Shown here one piece after another: positions 25,330 through 33,735 of a DNA stretch of 56,830 nt. How positions within the stretch are numbered: the stretch's first letter is position 1; the number at the start of each line of letters is the position of its first letter. The notes beneath the pieces were generated by a model. The model was not told the DNA's origin and searched no databases. It saw only the letters and a list, made by a program, of their open reading frames with translations. The stretch is taken from NCBI GenBank assembly GCA_031546845.1, contig JAVBJT010000008.1, forward strand, positions 1 to 56,830, given 5' to 3'. The translations under genes and the position numbers were made by a program. This DNA is from Azoarcus sp031546845. GTDB taxonomy: Bacteria > Pseudomonadota > Gammaproteobacteria > Burkholderiales > Rhodocyclaceae.

Positions 25330-26016
25330 ATGCGCATACTCCTTGCGGAAGACGATCCGGTAATCGCCGATGGCGTCGGTAGAACGCTCAAACGCGGCGG
25401 TTATGCGGTCGATCACGTTGCCACCGGGGTCGATGCTGATGGTGCGTTGGCTTCACAGCCTTACGATTTGTTGATTCTCGATCTGGGTTTGCCGAGGCTG
25501 CCCGGTATCGAGGTGCTGAAGCGGTTGCGCGCGCGCAAATCGGCGCTACCAGTGCTGATTCTGACCGCGCAGGATGGGATCGAGGAGCGGGTGCGCGGAC
25601 TGGATGCCGGGGCCGACGACTATCTGACCAAGCCTTTTGCGCTGCCCGAGTTGGAGGCGCGCGTGCGGGCCTTGACCCGGCGTGGCACGGGCCAGCCGCG
25701 CTGCCTGGAAATCGGCAGGTTGAGTTACGATCAGGCTGACCGCGTAGTCAAGATCAACGGCCAGGTCATCGACTTTTCTGCGCGTGAGATCGGTTTGTTG
25801 GAGGTTTTTATCCTGCGCGTGGGCCGTCTGGTGAGCAAGGATCAGCTTGTCGATCACCTGTGCGGCTGGGGCGAGGAAGTGTCGAGCAACGCCATTGAGG
25901 TGTACGTCCACCGCTTGCGCAAGAAGCTCGAGGATAGCGGTGTGCGCATCGTGACCGTGCGCGGTCTTGGCTACTGTCTGGAAAATCCGGATGCGGCTCA
26001 GGCGACGAAAGCCTGA
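25330..26016 (+). CDS. OmpR-family response regulator (TctD-like)
   Basis: Two-component DNA-binding regulator. Residues 1-120 are a receiver domain with the acidic pair EDD at 7-9, phospho-acceptor Asp51 (LLILDLGLP) and Lys101 (YLTKPF); residues about 135-220 are a winged helix with the family tail VYVHRLRKKLEDSGVRIVTVRGLGYCL. 228 aa. The ATG at 25330 is chosen because the receiver fold must start here; the longer frame upstream adds unrelated residues. It overlaps the kinase gene by 26 nt, and the pair resembles TctD/TctE or QseB-type systems. The target genes are not visible here. Confidence 0.92.
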   Translation: MRILLAEDDPVIADGVGRTLKRGGYAVDHVATGVDADGALASQPYDLLILDLGLPRLPGIEVLKRLRARKSALPVLILTAQDGIEERVRGLDAGADDYLTKPFALPELEARVRALTRRGTGQPRCLEIGRLSYDQADRVVKINGQVIDFSAREIGLLEVFILRVGRLVSKDQLVDHLCGWGEEVSSNAIEVYVHRLRKKLEDSGVRIVTVRGLGYCLENPDAAQATKA

Positions 26017-27478
26017 CAAGGCGGGGGGCGACCCGCGTCCGCGTAACCAGCCCAATTCCCTTTTCGGCGAGATTCTCGATTGGATGCTCGCGCCATTGTT
26101 GTTTCTGTGGCCGATTTCCATCATCGTTACCCACAACGTCGCGGACAATATCGCCACTCAGCCTTATGACGGCATGTTGGCCGATAGCGCGCGCATGCTG
26201 GCGCGTTTGGTCGTAGTGGATCAGGACGGGAAGGTGGGCGTGAATTTTCCCGCGCCGCCGCGGGCGCTGTTCCGCGCCGATCAGGACGATGTGGTTTATT
26301 ACCAGGTGGCGGATAAGGACGGCCGTATTCTGACCGGCGATACCGATATTCCGTGGATCAAGCCGCCCGCCGCGTTGGGCGAGGATGTGTTTTTCCGCGA
26401 CGAGACGATTCACGGCGAGGAGGTGCGCATCGCCTACCTTTATCTTCGCGTCGGGCCGGCGCTGGATGGGGTGCCGACCTTGGTGCAGGTAGCGGAAACG
26501 CGCAACAAGCGCTCCGATCTGGCCTCACGCGTGGTTACGGGGGTGTTGCTGCCGCAGTTCGCCATTATTCCGCTCGCGGTCGTGCTGGTGTGGGTGGGGC
26601 TGACGCGCGGCATCGCGCCGCTGAACCGGCTGCAAAGCTTGATCCGCCGCCGTCGCCCGACCGATCTGTCGCCGGTGGAGCCGGCCAGCGTGCCGGAGGA
26701 AGTGAGGCCGCTCATCGTTGCATTCAACGACATGATGGTGCGCTTGGAAGAAAACCTGCAGGCGCAGCAGCGTTTCATTGCCGATGCCGCGCACCAGATG
26801 CGCACGCCACTGACCGGCCTGAAGATGCAGACCGAGCTCGCATTGCTGGAAAACGATCCGGTGCAGTTGCGCGAATCCTTGACGCGTATTGCCGAAAGCA
26901 CCGACCGCGCCAGCCATCTGATCAACCAGTTGCTTTCGCTGGCGCGCGCCGAGGCCAGTTTCGAGAAGCTTTATACGGTCGAGTCCGTCGATCTCGATGC
27001 CGTTGTGCGCGAGGTGGCGCAGGAACTGTTCCCCCGCGCGCGGGCCAAGGGCATCGATCTGGGCGTGGAGGTCGGCGCTCAGGCTTTGAATGTCGATGGC
27101 AATGCGGTGTTGCTGCGCGAGATGATCAAGAATCTGATCGACAACGCAATCAAGTACACCCCGCGCGGCGGTAGCGTAACCGCGCGCGTGCGCTACGCGG
27201 GCGCGCCGATCCTGGAGGTGGAGGATAGTGGCGCGGGCATTCCCGAGGCCGACCGCGAGCACGTGTTTCAGCGTTTCTACCGCGTCCTGGGCAGCGGTGT
27301 CGATGGTTCCGGCCTGGGCCTGCCCATTGTGCGTGAGATTGCCGAGCTGCACCGCGCGTCGGTCGCGCTCAGTCCGAACCCCGCCGGGCAGGGCACGCTC
27401 GCCCAGGTGGTTTTCCCGCGTGGCCAGCGGCCCGTTCCACCGCCGCCGGTACATGGGGATTTCTTTTCACCGACCTGA
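25991..27478 (+). CDS. TctE-like sensor histidine kinase
   Basis: Membrane sensor kinase partner of the preceding regulator. The N-terminus (ILDWMLAPLLFLWPISIIVTHNVADNIA) is the 2CSK_N-type domain found in TctE kinases, with TM1 at about 28-50 and a periplasmic loop to TM2 near 178-200. A HAMP-like linker precedes the phospho-acceptor His268 in DAAHQMRTPLTG; N-box NLIDNAIKYTP and G-box SGLGLPIVREIAELH complete the ATPase domain. 495 aa from the ATG at 25991; a TTG at 25967 is possible but less likely. The family is linked to tricarboxylate sensing, but no transporter genes adjoin, so the ligand is unknown. Confidence 0.9.
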   Translation: MRLRRRKPDKAGGDPRPRNQPNSLFGEILDWMLAPLLFLWPISIIVTHNVADNIATQPYDGMLADSARMLARLVVVDQDGKVGVNFPAPPRALFRADQDDVVYYQVADKDGRILTGDTDIPWIKPPAALGEDVFFRDETIHGEEVRIAYLYLRVGPALDGVPTLVQVAETRNKRSDLASRVVTGVLLPQFAIIPLAVVLVWVGLTRGIAPLNRLQSLIRRRRPTDLSPVEPASVPEEVRPLIVAFNDMMVRLEENLQAQQRFIADAAHQMRTPLTGLKMQTELALLENDPVQLRESLTRIAESTDRASHLINQLLSLARAEASFEKLYTVESVDLDAVVREVAQELFPRARAKGIDLGVEVGAQALNVDGNAVLLREMIKNLIDNAIKYTPRGGSVTARVRYAGAPILEVEDSGAGIPEADREHVFQRFYRVLGSGVDGSGLGLPIVREIAELHRASVALSPNPAGQGTLAQVVFPRGQRPVPPPPVHGDFFSPT

Positions 27479-27519
27479 TTGCTTGTCGGCACCGAGTTCC
27501 GATCCGGCGCGCGGGCCGT

Positions 27520-28308
27520 TCAGCCGTCCCGCCGCGCCTGTTCCGCCGCGTTGAGAAATTCCTGGATGATCGGGCCGCTGTCGAGCGCCTGCCCGCCTTG
27601 TGTATGGAATTCCGGGTGCCATTGCACGCCGGCCACGTAGCTGCTGCCGCGCCAGCGGATCGCTTCGACGATGCCGTCCGGCGCTTCGGCTTCGATGTCG
27701 AGGTCGTTGCCGAGCCGGCGGACGGCCTGGTGGTGGATGCTGCTGACCATCGGCGCGGCGGCTTCCGGGTAGAGCCTGGCGAGCCGCGATCCAGGCCGCA
27801 GCGCGATGTGGTGGTGCAGCCCGTCGTAGAGCGCTGCGTCACGGTGGGCAATCGCGCCTAAGTGCAGGCTGGGGATATCCTGGATCAGCGTGCCGCCGAG
27901 CGCGACGTTGATGAGTTGCGCGCCACGGCAGATGCCCAGTACCGGCTTGCCACGGATGATGAATTCCCACATCAACTCGATTTCGTAAAGATCGCGCACG
28001 CGGTCGCCGGCCCAGTCGGGGTGCAGCGGTATTTCGCCGTAGCTTTCCGGGCTGACGTCGGAGCCACCTTGCAGCACGAGCCCGTCGAGCGCTTCCACGT
28101 AGTCATGCACCGACAGGCTGCGGCGTTCGATGTCGGAGGCTTTGTACAGCGTCGGCACCATGAAGGCGAGCGCGCCGTGCGCCATGATCCAGTGCGCGAC
28201 GGATTGTTCGAGGTATTGCAGGATTTTGTTGGGAAAGCCGAGTTCAGCCGGCGGCACGTGCATCAAGCGCGCCGAAACGCCGATTCGGAGTAATGCCTTT
28301 CTGCTCAC
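27520..28308 (-). CDS. class I glutamine amidotransferase (gamma-glutamyl hydrolase family, PuuD-like)
   Basis: Peptidase C26-type protein that probably cleaves a gamma-glutamyl amide bond. The nucleophile is Cys127 in GICRGAQLINV; the His/Glu of the triad are in GVQWHPEF near residue 230. FVLQGGSDV-like (LVLQGGSDVSPESYG) also fits PuuD. The start is a GTG at 28308, 12 nt after the upstream ligase stop. The substrate cannot be told from sequence: PuuD hydrolyses gamma-glutamyl-GABA, but no other puu genes are here. Its position after a GCS2-type ligase suggests that it breaks what the ligase makes or a related compound. 262 aa. Confidence 0.8.
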   Translation of the reverse strand: MSRKALLRIGVSARLMHVPPAELGFPNKILQYLEQSVAHWIMAHGALAFMVPTLYKASDIERRSLSVHDYVEALDGLVLQGGSDVSPESYGEIPLHPDWAGDRVRDLYEIELMWEFIIRGKPVLGICRGAQLINVALGGTLIQDIPSLHLGAIAHRDAALYDGLHHHIALRPGSRLARLYPEAAAPMVSSIHHQAVRRLGNDLDIEAEAPDGIVEAIRWRGSSYVAGVQWHPEFHTQGGQALDSGPIIQEFLNAAEQARRDG

Positions 28309-28320
28309 GTTGCACCGCTC

Positions 28321-29556
28321 TCAGCTTCTCCAGCGCAGGCACTGCTGCCGCACCACTTCCGGCAGCAAGCGCTCCGCGTCGAAACACTGGCGCAGCCAGG
28401 CGGTATCGTCCTGCCCTTGCCGAACAGAATCGCCCAATTCCCGTAGCGCCTCGTCGGCGCGCAGTTCGATTGCGTGCTGTTCGAGTTTTGTCATCGTGGC
28501 GAGAATGTCGTCGCCGATGCGCGCGTGTTCGTGGGTGCGCGGATCGACCATGTTGCCTTCGAGGCCGAAGCGGCAGGCCTGGAAGCGGTTGAAGTTGTAG
28601 ACGAGGTAATCGTCCTCGGCCGGCCGCCACGGGCGCTCGATCATGATCCAGCGCGCGAGCGTCTGGATGTAGGCGGCGATCTGCGCTGCGCGCCGCACGG
28701 AAAGGGGCGTATCCATGACGCGGACTTCGACCGTGCCGTATTCGGGCTTGGGCCGGATGTCCCAGTAAAAATCCTTCATGCTCTCGACCACGCCGGTCGC
28801 GGTCATCTTGGCAAAGAATGCGCCGAATTCCTCCCAGTTTTGCACTAGCGGCGCGCGGCCGCTGAGCGGAAAGGCGAATACCGAGTTCAGCCGCGCGGAA
28901 TGAAAGCCCGTGTCCAGCCCCTGCACGAACGGCGAGGCGCCGGCCAGCGCGATGAAATGCGGGATGTAGCGCGACAGGCAATGCAGCAGGTACAGCGCTT
29001 CGTCTGGCGCCGGGCAGCCGATATGGACGTGCTGGCCGAAGATGGTGAATTGCTTGGCGAGGTAGCCGTAAAGATCGGACAGGTGGTGGAAGCGCGGCGC
29101 GTCGAAAATTCGCCGTTCGCCCCACTGCTGGAACGGGTGCGTGCCGCCGCCGCAGATGCCGATGTTCAGGTGGTCGCCGGCGGCAACGAGCGCGTCGCGG
29201 ATCGTTTCCAGTTGCGTGAGCGCATCGGCGTAGTGCTCACAGATGCCGGTGGCCATCTCGATCATGCTGGCGGTGATTTCGGGCTTCACGTCGCCGGGCA
29301 GCGGCCGCTTGCCGAGCGTGCGAAGCAGATCGGAGGCGGAGGCGACCAGATCGTAATCGTTGCGGTTGACGATCTGCAGTTCCAGTTCGATGCCGAAGGT
29401 CAGCGCGCGTGAGGAGGCGAAGCTGGGCAGGTTCATGGCGGACGCCGAACCCTGGGCGGGCGAGGCCGCGTTGGGTGAGTCCGAGTTGGGTGAGCCAGTG
29501 TTGGGCGTGCCGGCCTCGGGCAGGCTTGTGTCGGAGGGGGGGGCGGGCACGCTCAT
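28321..29556 (-). CDS. GCS2-family carboxylate-amine ligase (YbdK-like)
   Basis: ATP-dependent ligase of the GCS2/YbdK family; E. coli YbdK has weak glutamate-cysteine ligase activity. The catalytic region is clear from residue 53: FGIELELQIVNRNDYDLV, PEITASMIEMATGIC, GGGTHPFQQW, FGQHVHIGCP and EVRVMDTPLSVRRAAQIAA. The first 40 residues are a Ser/Pro/Asn-rich repeat-like extension (GTPNTGSPNSDSPNAASP) absent from typical members, where Met41 (MNLPSFASSRALTFG) would be the normal start. The far ATG at 29556 overlaps the antiporter stop as ATGA, which supports the long form; start choice stays open. 411 aa. True substrates unknown. Confidence 0.82.
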   Translation of the reverse strand: MSVPAPPSDTSLPEAGTPNTGSPNSDSPNAASPAQGSASAMNLPSFASSRALTFGIELELQIVNRNDYDLVASASDLLRTLGKRPLPGDVKPEITASMIEMATGICEHYADALTQLETIRDALVAAGDHLNIGICGGGTHPFQQWGERRIFDAPRFHHLSDLYGYLAKQFTIFGQHVHIGCPAPDEALYLLHCLSRYIPHFIALAGASPFVQGLDTGFHSARLNSVFAFPLSGRAPLVQNWEEFGAFFAKMTATGVVESMKDFYWDIRPKPEYGTVEVRVMDTPLSVRRAAQIAAYIQTLARWIMIERPWRPAEDDYLVYNFNRFQACRFGLEGNMVDPRTHEHARIGDDILATMTKLEQHAIELRADEALRELGDSVRQGQDDTAWLRQCFDAERLLPEVVRQQCLRWRS

Positions 29557-30764
29557 TGGGTATCCTCACGGGTTTCGTTGCAAGCGCGCAGCGCGAGCAG
29601 CACCAGGATCGGGCAGATCAGCTCCGAGATGACGACCGCGCTGATGGCGATGGCCAGCACGGATTTGGCAAGCGCGGGGTCGCCCAGTTCAAGGTAGTGC
29701 GCCAGCACCACGGCGGTTGCCGAAAACGGCGTGAGCGTGAGCGCCAGCGCCAGCGATTGGCGCAGGCCGATACCGGAGCGCGGCGCGGTTGCCAGCACGG
29801 CGGCGAACTTGGCGCCGCCACGGGCGACGATCAGCGCGAGCGCGGCCAACCCGCCGACAAAAAATGCCTCCCATTCGATCGATGCGCCGCTGAGAATGAA
29901 CAGCAGTATGACGAGCAGGCCGCCCGCGCTGCCGAAGTGGCGCGGCAGCATCAGCGGTCGCGGGTCGGCGTTGCGCAGCACGATGCCGGCCAGCAGCGGC
30001 GCCAGCAGCGGCGGCAGGCCGGCGACGTGCAGCAGGGCAAAGAACACGAGCAGCAGCGTAATCATCAGCGCCGCGCCGTGCTCGTCGGGCGGCAGGTACA
30101 AGCGCCGTAGTTTGTTGAACGCCCAGGCCATCAGCGCGCCGATGGCGAGTGAGCCGAACAGCAGATAAGCCGCGTGGCCGGCCGCTCCGATCCAGCTGCT
30201 GCCCTGCGTTTGCGGCAGCACGCCGGTAATCAGTTTGACCATGACGACCGACAAAATCGTATTGGCCGCCGTGAGCGCCAGCATGCGCTCCGTGACCTGG
30301 CCTTGCGCGCGGGTTTCGGCGGCGATGCGCATGATGATGGCGGGCGAGGTGCCGATAGCGAAGGCGCCGAGCAGCAGCGCGTATGCCCAGGGTTGGTCGA
30401 ATGCCCGCATGACCAGCGTGCAGACGGTAAAAGTCACCGTGCTTTCGAGCAGCGCGCACGCGAGCAGCATCTTGTTCGCGCGCAGCCAGCCAAGCTGTAC
30501 GCGGGTGCCGAGCTCGAACAGCAGCAGGGCTAGGGCCAGTTCGACCAGCGTGCTCAGCGTGGGGGTGAATTCCGGCGTAATCCAGCCCAATACGCCGGAG
30601 CCGACCAGGATGCCGCCCACGGTGTAGCCGGTGATGCGCGGTAGCCGCAGCACGCGCCAGAACAGCTCGCCGGCGAGCACCGCGAGCAGGGCGCCCAGGG
30701 CGAGCGAGAGGATTGCTGCGTCCGCCGCATTGGGCAGCAGCGCGAAAACGTTCAACTTGTCCAT
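29553..30764 (-). CDS. CPA2-family cation:proton antiporter, membrane domain only
   Basis: Inner-membrane monovalent cation/H+ exchanger (Na_H_Exchanger, KefB/C-like). The 403-aa product is nearly all hydrophobic, with about 12 helices; RLPRITGYTVGGILVGSGVLG near residue 45, ELALALLLFELGTRVQ, LLLGAFAIGTSPAIIMRIAAET and a late TPFSATAVVLAHYLELGD are family segments. The C-terminal RCK/TrkA_N nucleotide-binding domain of KefB/C is missing, so regulation must differ. Start at 30764 (MDKLNVFALLP) is chosen by the first helix. First gene of a three-gene operon with a ligase and an amidotransferase that both act on gamma-glutamyl-type compounds. Confidence 0.85.
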   Translation of the reverse strand: MDKLNVFALLPNAADAAILSLALGALLAVLAGELFWRVLRLPRITGYTVGGILVGSGVLGWITPEFTPTLSTLVELALALLLFELGTRVQLGWLRANKMLLACALLESTVTFTVCTLVMRAFDQPWAYALLLGAFAIGTSPAIIMRIAAETRAQGQVTERMLALTAANTILSVVMVKLITGVLPQTQGSSWIGAAGHAAYLLFGSLAIGALMAWAFNKLRRLYLPPDEHGAALMITLLLVFFALLHVAGLPPLLAPLLAGIVLRNADPRPLMLPRHFGSAGGLLVILLFILSGASIEWEAFFVGGLAALALIVARGGAKFAAVLATAPRSGIGLRQSLALALTLTPFSATAVVLAHYLELGDPALAKSVLAIAISAVVISELICPILVLLALRACNETREDTQ

Positions 30765-30888
30765 TGCGGGGGCGGCATGGGTGCCGGACGTTTTTGGGTC
30801 GTCCAGTCTAGAGCGTGTTGCCCGTCTCGCCAAACAGGGGGGCCGGCGGCGAGGCGGAGTGCTGGGGGACGAGAGCTGGGTTATTGAA

Positions 30889-31548
30889 TCAATCTGAGCC
30901 GAATTTCGGCGAACGTGGCCCATAAAGGATGCCTGCGGGGCGTCCCGCCGACAGCAAGCGCTGGCTCGTTATTCCTGCGACGGGGTAGGCTGCGTCTTCC
31001 TGTGCGCTGCGCACAATCTGCTTGATGGCTGCGGTGAGCAACTGGGTGAGCAGGCTGCCGTTGTTGCCGCTGCCCTCCTCGCTGGACGCGCCGGCGCTGC
31101 CCGTCCACAGCGTTGCGCCGCTTCTCAGGTCGACCAGGGTAGCCTGGGCGGTGACGAGCGCGGCGCTGCTGAGCACCATGTAGCGCGTGCCGTATTCCTT
31201 GACGGCGATGTACAGGGCGGCGTCCGCGCCGAAGATTTCCCGCAGCTTGGCGGCCGGTACTTGGTGAATATCCCCGGCATTGGTCAGCCCGTTCTGCCTG
31301 AACGTTTCATCCACCAGCGCCACCGGCAGAACGTAGTACCCGGCTTCGGCAAGCGGGTAGGTGACCTGCGACAGAACGCCGTAGGTGGCTTTGACGTCGA
31401 GCGATTCGTTCAACGGGGGCAGAACGAGGATGGAGCGCGGCCGGCTTTCCTTGAAGGCGGAATAGTCGATTCTTTTCGGCGTGGCGCATCCCGGGAGAAG
31501 CGCCACGGCGGCGAGCGCCATCACGATGGCGAGAAAACGTTTCGTCAT
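30889..31548 (-). CDS. DUF799 lipoprotein
   Basis: Predicted outer-membrane lipoprotein: signal peptide with lipobox LLPGC (lipidated Cys21). The body SILVLPPLNESLDVKATYGVLSQVTYPLAEAGYYVLPV matches DUF799 (GNA1162-like) proteins. 219 aa. It is the last gene of a csgG-DUF4810-DUF799 operon; its ATG overlaps the preceding stop by 4 nt. The function of the trio is not established; CsgG homology suggests an outer-membrane or periplasmic assembly. Confidence 0.85.
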   Translation of the reverse strand: MTKRFLAIVMALAAVALLPGCATPKRIDYSAFKESRPRSILVLPPLNESLDVKATYGVLSQVTYPLAEAGYYVLPVALVDETFRQNGLTNAGDIHQVPAAKLREIFGADAALYIAVKEYGTRYMVLSSAALVTAQATLVDLRSGATLWTGSAGASSEEGSGNNGSLLTQLLTAAIKQIVRSAQEDAAYPVAGITSQRLLSAGRPAGILYGPRSPKFGSD

Positions 31549-31910
31549 GGCGCTTCCGCTTTTCTGGCGGATTTGAGAAGAAAGTCCATGTAATGCGCCG
31601 CTTCGGGGAACAGCGCCTTTTCGGTCTGGAACTGCTGGACCATCTGGTCGTCCTTGCCGGTGTTCAGGTAGAGCAGGCCTAGTTGCGCGTGGTAGCCGGG
31701 CGGAACGGCACTGCCGGCGGCCTTGATCTTTTCCAGGTCGCGCTCCAGGGCCTCGATCTGCGCCTCGCTGGATTCCCCTTTGAAGTAGCTATACACCTGC
31801 GGCTGGTAACTACCCCATTGGTACAACGATTTCGATGTTGCGCAGCCGGCCAATGAACATCCCAGCGCCAGCGCGGCCAGCAAGGGCCGCGCCACAGTCC
31901 GTTTTTTCAT
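31545..31910 (-). CDS. DUF4810 lipoprotein
   Basis: Small predicted lipoprotein, 121 aa, lipobox SLAGC (Cys23) after MKKRTVARPLLAALALGC. The core YQWGSYQPQVYSYFKGESSEAQIEALERDLEKI and VPPGYHAQLGLLYLNTGKDDQMVQQFQTEK looks like a short helical TPR-like fold and matches DUF4810. Sits between csgG and the DUF799 gene, 15 nt after the former and overlapping the latter, so the three are made together. Confidence 0.85.
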   Translation of the reverse strand: MKKRTVARPLLAALALGCSLAGCATSKSLYQWGSYQPQVYSYFKGESSEAQIEALERDLEKIKAAGSAVPPGYHAQLGLLYLNTGKDDQMVQQFQTEKALFPEAAHYMDFLLKSARKAEAP

Positions 31911-31925
31911 GGTCTTATTTGTTGT

Positions 31926-32612
31926 TTATTGGACTTCCGGCTTCCACGCGCCGTTGTCGACCGCTTCCACCAGTTTGTTGACCGCTTCGCGCACGGCAAG
32001 ATCGAGCACCTTGCCGTTCAGCGTCGAATCGTAGCTGGCCGTTCCGCCGAAGCCGATAATCTCGCGGTTCGACAAGGCGTATTCACCCGCGCCCGCGCTG
32101 GAGAAAACGACTTCCGAAGTGGCGATATTGACGATGTTCAGGTTGACCTTGGCATAGGCGACCTGAGTTTTGCCGCGCCCCAGGATGCCGAACAGTTGGT
32201 GGTCGCCGACTTCCTTGCGGCCGAATTCGGTAACGTCGCCGGTAACGACGTAATCCGCCCCCTTGAGGCGTTGCGCCTGCCCCTTGATCGACGCTTCCTG
32301 CTTGATCTCGCTCATGTTGTCGCGATCCAGCACGTTGAAACGGTTGCTTTGCTGCAGATGGGTGATGAGGATCGTTTTAGCCTGTCCGCCGAGGCGGTCC
32401 ACGCCGTCGGAAAAGATGCCGCGCAGGTAGCTCGAACGGTTATCGAACTTGCCGACGGCGATGGGCGTGCGTGCGCCGCTATAGGGCTTGTTGACGCTGG
32501 GCACCTGCTGTACGGGCAGTGCCGTCGAGGTTTCGGTGGCGCAGCCGGCGAGCAGGCCAGTGGCTGCGATTGCCGCAATGGCGTTCAGAACGCGTTTCCC
32601 ACATTTTTTCAT
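31926..32612 (-). CDS. CsgG/HfaB-family lipoprotein
   Basis: Member of the CsgG family, whose best known member forms the curli secretion pore. The 228-aa protein has a lipoprotein signal (lipobox LLAGC), then TPIAVGKFDNRSSYLRG, LITHLQQSNRFNVLDRDNMSEIKQE and ADYVVTGDVTEFGRKEVG, all typical. No csgA/B/E/F curli genes are nearby, so this is probably not a curli system. The ATG at 32612 is chosen because the signal peptide starts there; the longer frame adds no similarity. First gene of the lipoprotein operon. Confidence 0.87.
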   Translation of the reverse strand: MKKCGKRVLNAIAAIAATGLLAGCATETSTALPVQQVPSVNKPYSGARTPIAVGKFDNRSSYLRGIFSDGVDRLGGQAKTILITHLQQSNRFNVLDRDNMSEIKQEASIKGQAQRLKGADYVVTGDVTEFGRKEVGDHQLFGILGRGKTQVAYAKVNLNIVNIATSEVVFSSAGAGEYALSNREIIGFGGTASYDSTLNGKVLDLAVREAVNKLVEAVDNGAWKPEVQ

Positions 32613-32781
32613 TTTATTTCCTTGGCGGTCTTGTCCGGCGCTTCGCTTGGGCGCCTCAAACCGGGCGCTGCATGGGCAGACCGGGATTGTACTGCGGGTC
32701 CGCCGTGACACGCCGTTCAGATGATTGATCCCCGGCGTTGAGAGGGCGTGATGTGTTTGGCTGATTTTTGTGTGAATGGGA

Positions 32782-33549
32782 TCACTGTTTGGAGATGGAA
32801 CATTTCTCGAATTTCATCTTGTCGTTGATCCAGCCGCAAAGGTTGGGTGTTTTCGATTCAAAGTTGGCGTGTTCTTCCCAGTTGAAATTTGAGATTTCCC
32901 ATGTGGCTGTGGGTTTGAATTTCAGTTTCTTCTCGGCATAGGCCGTTTTTCCGTCGAAGAAAAACCCATCGCCCCTTGCTTTTCCTTGCCGCCTGGAGTG
33001 AATGACTTCACGAGTAAGATAATTGGCGCTTGTCCCGGTTTCGATATATTCATCAGCTATGTTTTCGCCGATACGCTGGCGCTGCCAACTGCTACCCGTG
33101 GTTCCGATCAGTGGAAAGCTTTTTCCCGACATCTGGAAGATATAGTTGGTTGTATTTCCAGAGCAGCATCCGCCAGAGCCAGACACCGAAAGCGTGATTG
33201 TTTTTTTCGATATAAAAACGGCTGGCATGGTTCTGTCTCCGGGACCCCACGGCCAATCCAGGGATGTAGCAATCAATTGCGGTTGCTTATCTTCCGATCT
33301 CTTGAAAACCGCAAGCCTCATGCTGCCTTCAATGACAAGGAGCGCGGCGATATATTCTTCGCCGCTTTCCGATAACGCGCCGCTGGCTGCCTCTTCAACC
33401 TTGTAGCTTGGATAGCGGTTTTCGATTTCTTTTTTCAATTGCCGCTCGGCGTTTTCAATTTCGTCTTGTGTCCGTTGCGCGATGTTTTGTTCCGAGTGAG
33501 CTTGGAGGGCGAAGAGGCAAAGGGTGGCGATAATAAATTTGCGAAGCAC
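32782..33549 (-). CDS. hypothetical secreted protein
   Basis: 255 aa, not recognised. The N-terminus MLRKFIIATLCLFALQAHS is a clear Sec signal peptide (cleavage near residue 19). A charged helix follows (QRTQDEIENAERQLKKEIENRYPSY), then a mixed domain with SVSGSGGCCSGNTTNYIFQMSG and a C-terminal segment with two further Cys. Base composition is visibly more AT-rich than its neighbours, and it lies alone between the lipoprotein operon and tetR, so recent acquisition is possible. Periplasmic location is the only safe inference. Confidence 0.6.
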   Translation of the reverse strand: MLRKFIIATLCLFALQAHSEQNIAQRTQDEIENAERQLKKEIENRYPSYKVEEAASGALSESGEEYIAALLVIEGSMRLAVFKRSEDKQPQLIATSLDWPWGPGDRTMPAVFISKKTITLSVSGSGGCCSGNTTNYIFQMSGKSFPLIGTTGSSWQRQRIGENIADEYIETGTSANYLTREVIHSRRQGKARGDGFFFDGKTAYAEKKLKFKPTATWEISNFNWEEHANFESKTPNLCGWINDKMKFEKCSISKQ

Positions 33550-33735
33550 GGCACATCCTCTGTGAAAAAGCGTTGCCAGTTTATCCGGGCAAGTCGGCGG
33601 GTGGGCGCACGATGAGTTTGCCCAATAGCACCTTGGTCCCTAACCCTGCGTATATGGATGCTCCCGTAAATCAGGGCGGATCGTGATTTTGGCTTTTCGA
33701 GGCGCGGGATCGATTCGTATTTCAGGTAGGCCGGA

